From positions 1-8,127 of the forward strand of contig JAKBNO010000016.1 of the NCBI GenBank assembly GCA_021831005.1: 8,127 bases of DNA, written 5' to 3'. The notes under the pieces were generated by a model, which worked only from the letters and a program-made list of their open reading frames with translations, was not told the DNA's origin and ran no database searches. Both the position numbers and the translations under genes were made by a program. Source of the stretch: Thermoplasmata archaeon. Lineage in GTDB: Archaea > Thermoplasmatota > Thermoplasmata > Thermoplasmatales > GCA-001856825. Shown here one piece after another: positions 6,041 through 8,127 of this stretch (the first letter of the stretch is position 1; each line of letters opens with the position of its first letter).

Positions 6041-6532
6041 ATGAATAAAATTAAAGTCGTTAATGATGTAGGTGACTTAGTAACGATCTTCACGATCTCA
6101 AACGACAAGACAAAAAGTGAGTTATTGAAGCTTCTCAACCAGAACTGGATGACTGAGGACGAAGTGAAACATAAATTGGGGGCCAAGGCGGTTGAGGTCC
6201 TGAAATACATGGAAAAAATAAAATTTGTGGAATCTCAGTGGTCCAACACTCCGGCGGGTCCGAAGAAGGTATTCCACAATTACTACACCAGCATACAGAT
6301 AAACATCCTGCTGCCGACTGAGGAGGCAGGAGACGTCATTTACGTTGCATCGCTGGAGGATTCCGAGATAGAGACGTACTGCAACAAGATAACGAAAATG
6401 ATCGACGACGGAACCCAGTACATTGCAGAGATACAGGAAAAGTTGAAACAATCTCCAACGTATGTAAGGGCCATAATAAAACGGAGCAATCATCTCACCA
6501 TCAAGGGAATGAGGGTGGAGAAAGTAGCTTGA
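6041..6532 (+). CDS. Winged-helix (ArsR-like) putative transcription regulator
   Basis: This 163-residue soluble protein has an N-terminal part (about 8-66) that fits a winged helix: helix VGDLVTIFTIS, DKTKSELLKLLNQNWMTEDEVKHKLG as helix and turn, then a recognition-like helix AVEVLKYMEKIKFVES. The core sequence PAGPKKVFHNYYTSIQINI (71-89) resembles the wing-to-linker region of archaeal ArsR-like proteins I recall beside trm56 genes. A second helical part (112-163) includes IAEIQEKLKQSPTYVRAIIK and the strand pair LTIKGMRVEKV, perhaps another winged helix. No metal-binding cysteine cluster is seen (a single Cys at 114). Its stop overlaps the trm56 start as TTGA, so the two are cotranscribed and probably coupled. 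It might regulate itself or basal transcription. DNA target and effector are not evident. Confidence 0.7.
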   Translation: MNKIKVVNDVGDLVTIFTISNDKTKSELLKLLNQNWMTEDEVKHKLGAKAVEVLKYMEKIKFVESQWSNTPAGPKKVFHNYYTSIQINILLPTEEAGDVIYVASLEDSEIETYCNKITKMIDDGTQYIAEIQEKLKQSPTYVRAIIKRSNHLTIKGMRVEKVA

Positions 6533-7545
6533 TAACGGTCCTCAGGATAGGACACAGACCGGAAAGAGACAAGAGAATAACGACACACGTCGCACTGGTG
6601 TCGAGAGCTTTTGGTGCGGACAAGATCATAGTCGACAAGGTCGACGACAAACTTAAGAGAACAATTGATAACGTCTCCAAAAAATTCGGAGGAAATTTCG
6701 AACTTGAATTTGGAAACTACTCGGAAGCGATCAGGAAATTCAAGGGAACGAAGGTACACCTCACGATGTATGGCGTTCCCATTGAAGAAAAGATAGATGA
6801 GATAAAGAAAATAGAGAACATTATGGTCATAGTGGGATCGGAGAAGGTACCCAGACCAATCTATGAAATGGCGGATTACAACATTGCGGTGAAGAACCAA
6901 CCCCACTCTGAAGTTTCCGCTCTGTCTATTTTTCTAGATAGACTCGGGAGAGAGAAGGGATTGAAGGGAGAATTGAAAATAATTCCCCAAGAGAAGGGAA
7001 AGAAAGTTCTGAGGATACCTGGAAGAGAGGAATGTCTAGCTCTTCTCGATAAGTACGGTGCGGATGACCGATTAAAGAGGCACTCAGTAATGTGCAGCAA
7101 AGTTGCCTTAACAACTGGAAAAGGATGCGATTCAGACCCGAGGCTCCTAGAAGCAGGAGCGCTCCTTCACGACATTGGGCGAACTGTGACACACAGCATC
7201 TTTCATGGAGTGGAAGGATATAAAATTCTGAAGAGGGAAGACATGGACGAAACTATTGCTAGATTCTGTAGCACCCACGTAGGAGCAGGGTTGTTGAAAA
7301 ACACTGCAAAGAAACTCAAGCTTCCTGATCAGGATTACATCCCACGGACAATAGAAGAGAAGATAGTTTGCAATTCCGATACACTTCTCAAGGGTGACAA
7401 GGTGGTGACTATTGAAGAGATTGCAGAGAACTATAAGAAAAAGGGTCTGGCCTCAGAGGTTCCCAGATTGAAGCGCCTGAATTCTTATCTCGAAAAGAAG
7501 TGCAATTTCAGGATAGAAGATCTGATGAAACTGAACGAGCAGTAA
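6529..7545 (+). CDS. trm56: tRNA (cytidine-56 2'-O)-methyltransferase aTrm56 fused to HD domain
   Basis: This 338-residue fusion has two parts. Residues 1-145 are aTrm56, the archaeal SPOUT enzyme that uses S-adenosylmethionine to methylate the 2'-OH of C56 in the tRNA T-loop. Seen here are RIGHRPERDKR (6-16), TTHVALVSRAFGAD (18-31), YGVPI (81-85), VIVGSEKVP (100-108) and the knot-region YNIAVKNQPHSEVSALSIFL (117-136). Residues 165-338 are an HD metal-dependent hydrolase-like domain with H185 (KRHS), H214-D215 (LLHDIGR), H226 (IFHGVEG), H250 (STHVGAG) and D284 (CNSD), so the key metal ligands are intact. It resembles the archaeal HDIG group (TIGR00295-like); its substrate is unknown. The start is TTG, chosen because it gives ITVLRIGHRPERDK in register with the family and overlaps the upstream stop as TTGA. 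The link between HD activity and tRNA modification is not evident from sequence. Confidence 0.9.
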   Translation: MITVLRIGHRPERDKRITTHVALVSRAFGADKIIVDKVDDKLKRTIDNVSKKFGGNFELEFGNYSEAIRKFKGTKVHLTMYGVPIEEKIDEIKKIENIMVIVGSEKVPRPIYEMADYNIAVKNQPHSEVSALSIFLDRLGREKGLKGELKIIPQEKGKKVLRIPGREECLALLDKYGADDRLKRHSVMCSKVALTTGKGCDSDPRLLEAGALLHDIGRTVTHSIFHGVEGYKILKREDMDETIARFCSTHVGAGLLKNTAKKLKLPDQDYIPRTIEEKIVCNSDTLLKGDKVVTIEEIAENYKKKGLASEVPRLKRLNSYLEKKCNFRIEDLMKLNEQ

Positions 7546-7547
7546 CG

Positions 7548-7554
7548 TTTTAAA
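7548..7554 (+). promoter_or_regulatory. TATA box of the prs gene
   Basis: TTTTAAA lies two bases after the trm56 stop and is centred 24 bases before the GTG at 7575. This fits a leaderless transcript and sets prs apart as its own transcription unit. Confidence 0.5.
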
Positions 7555-7574
7555 GTCTGACGAAATTGAGTTCA

Positions 7575-8127
7575 GTGAAGATAGTTTCTGCAGGCAATTC
7601 AGAGGGACTCTCATCCAAAATTTCATCAATTCTCGGAATACCACTTGCAAGGGTAAATCGGAGGCGATTTGCTGATACCGAGCTCTATGTCAAGATAGAA
7701 GAACAGCTGAACGAAGCAATCGTGGTTGGCAGTACGTACCCTGATTCAGGAATAATAGATATATTGCTCACTGCCGACGCAGCTCAAAATGCGGGAGCGA
7801 AGAAGAAGGTTCTTCTCGTCCCTTACTTTGGATATGCCAGGCAGGACGCGATGTTCCAGCAGTATGAGGCGGTCAGTGCAAGAGTTCTGTCCGAACTTTT
7901 CCTGGAAAGGTTTGACAAGATATTTGTGGTTAACATGCACTCTCCGGAGGGCATGGCGTTTCTTGGAAACAAGGGAAAAGAGATCCGTGCAGAGTCAGTT
8001 ATAGGGGAACGAGTCAAGGAAGACGGGAACGACGTAGTGATCTCTCCCGATGACGGGTTCATAGAAGAGGGAGAAAATATATCCAAAGTGGCAGGACTAG
8101 AATCCATCCATCTGAACAAGAAGAGAG
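7575..8127 (+). CDS. prs: Ribose-phosphate pyrophosphokinase (PRPP synthetase), 3' end cut by window
   Basis: The first 184 residues are present. The enzyme transfers pyrophosphate from ATP to ribose 5-phosphate to make PRPP for nucleotide, histidine and tryptophan synthesis in the cytoplasm. Visible motifs are RRFADTELYVKI (30-41, family R-F-x-D-G-E with T for G), VPYFGYARQD (82-91), the ATP/Mg region VVNMHSPEG (118-126, H122 as metal ligand; bacterial enzymes have DLHS) and VISPDDG (155-161). The lysine-rich NKKR at the end matches the start of the flexible loop. The PRPP-binding loop (DDxxxTGGT) lies beyond the window. The short GYARQD region, with AMFQQYEAVSAR after it, matches archaeal Thermoplasma-type enzymes. 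I chose GTG at 7575 from the TATA spacing and the MKIVSAG start; an in-frame TTG at 7566 would add three residues. Confidence 0.92.
   Translation, partial: MKIVSAGNSEGLSSKISSILGIPLARVNRRRFADTELYVKIEEQLNEAIVVGSTYPDSGIIDILLTADAAQNAGAKKKVLLVPYFGYARQDAMFQQYEAVSARVLSELFLERFDKIFVVNMHSPEGMAFLGNKGKEIRAESVIGERVKEDGNDVVISPDDGFIEEGENISKVAGLESIHLNKKR

Noticed and set aside
5758..6210. Minus-strand 150-residue open frame across the permease end and regulator start
   Set aside because: It crosses a terminator candidate and a promoter of the opposite strand and has no recognisable motif.
6122..7192. Minus-strand open frames across the regulator and trm56 genes
   Set aside because: They are shadows of two plus-strand genes with clear domains or family likeness.
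7789..8119. Open frames on both strands within the prs region
   Set aside because: They conflict with the frame encoding GYARQD and SPDDG of PRPP synthetase.
1..8127. tRNA, rRNA, CRISPR array or replication origin
   Set aside because: No cloverleaf, rRNA-like block, regularly spaced repeats or origin-type repeat cluster was seen when reading both strands.

Overview
The window looks archaeal, most like a relative of the Thermoplasmatales. The main reasons are an aTrm56-type tRNA methylase (an archaea-specific SPOUT family) fused to an HD domain, A/T-rich TATA-like boxes 22 to 30 bases ahead of likely leaderless or near-leaderless starts, GTGAT-type Shine-Dalgarno sites inside an operon, and a short PRPP synthetase of the Thermoplasma kind. 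The order-level placement is an inference.

Left part (1-1340): an accessory, AT-richer stretch. The minus strand carries the decayed N-terminal end of a transposase (32-233), with one internal stop and an apparent frameshift at the start. A small three-helix membrane protein (516-884) probably has a leaderless promoter. It converges on a minus-strand hypothetical ORF (997-1311), with T-run terminator candidates for both strands between them. A TATCGA-iterated palindrome abuts a TATA box at 1276-1302, upstream of the next operon.

Centre (1345-5962): a plus-strand ABC exporter operon. It encodes an ATPase (1345-2262), a 660-residue secreted surface protein held by a C-terminal membrane helix and built from beta-sandwich-like repeats (2309-4291), and an ABC-2 type permease with a large extracytoplasmic domain (4487-5962). 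The two intergenic gaps hold very short ORFs joined by ATGA stop/start overlaps: a 17-codon ORF in the first gap, and a 13- then a 50-codon ORF in the second. This arrangement may carry translating ribosomes through the operon. The substrate is unknown. The surface protein may be a partner on the outside of the membrane.

Right part (5983-8127): housekeeping. After a T-rich terminator candidate, a TATA box leads a two-gene unit: a winged-helix regulator-like protein (6041-6532), overlapping by TTGA with trm56-HD (6529-7545), which 2'-O-methylates C56 in tRNA. Its own TATA box then leads a probably leaderless GTG-started ribose-phosphate pyrophosphokinase gene (7575 to the window end, truncated by the window). 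No tRNA, rRNA or CRISPR array was seen.
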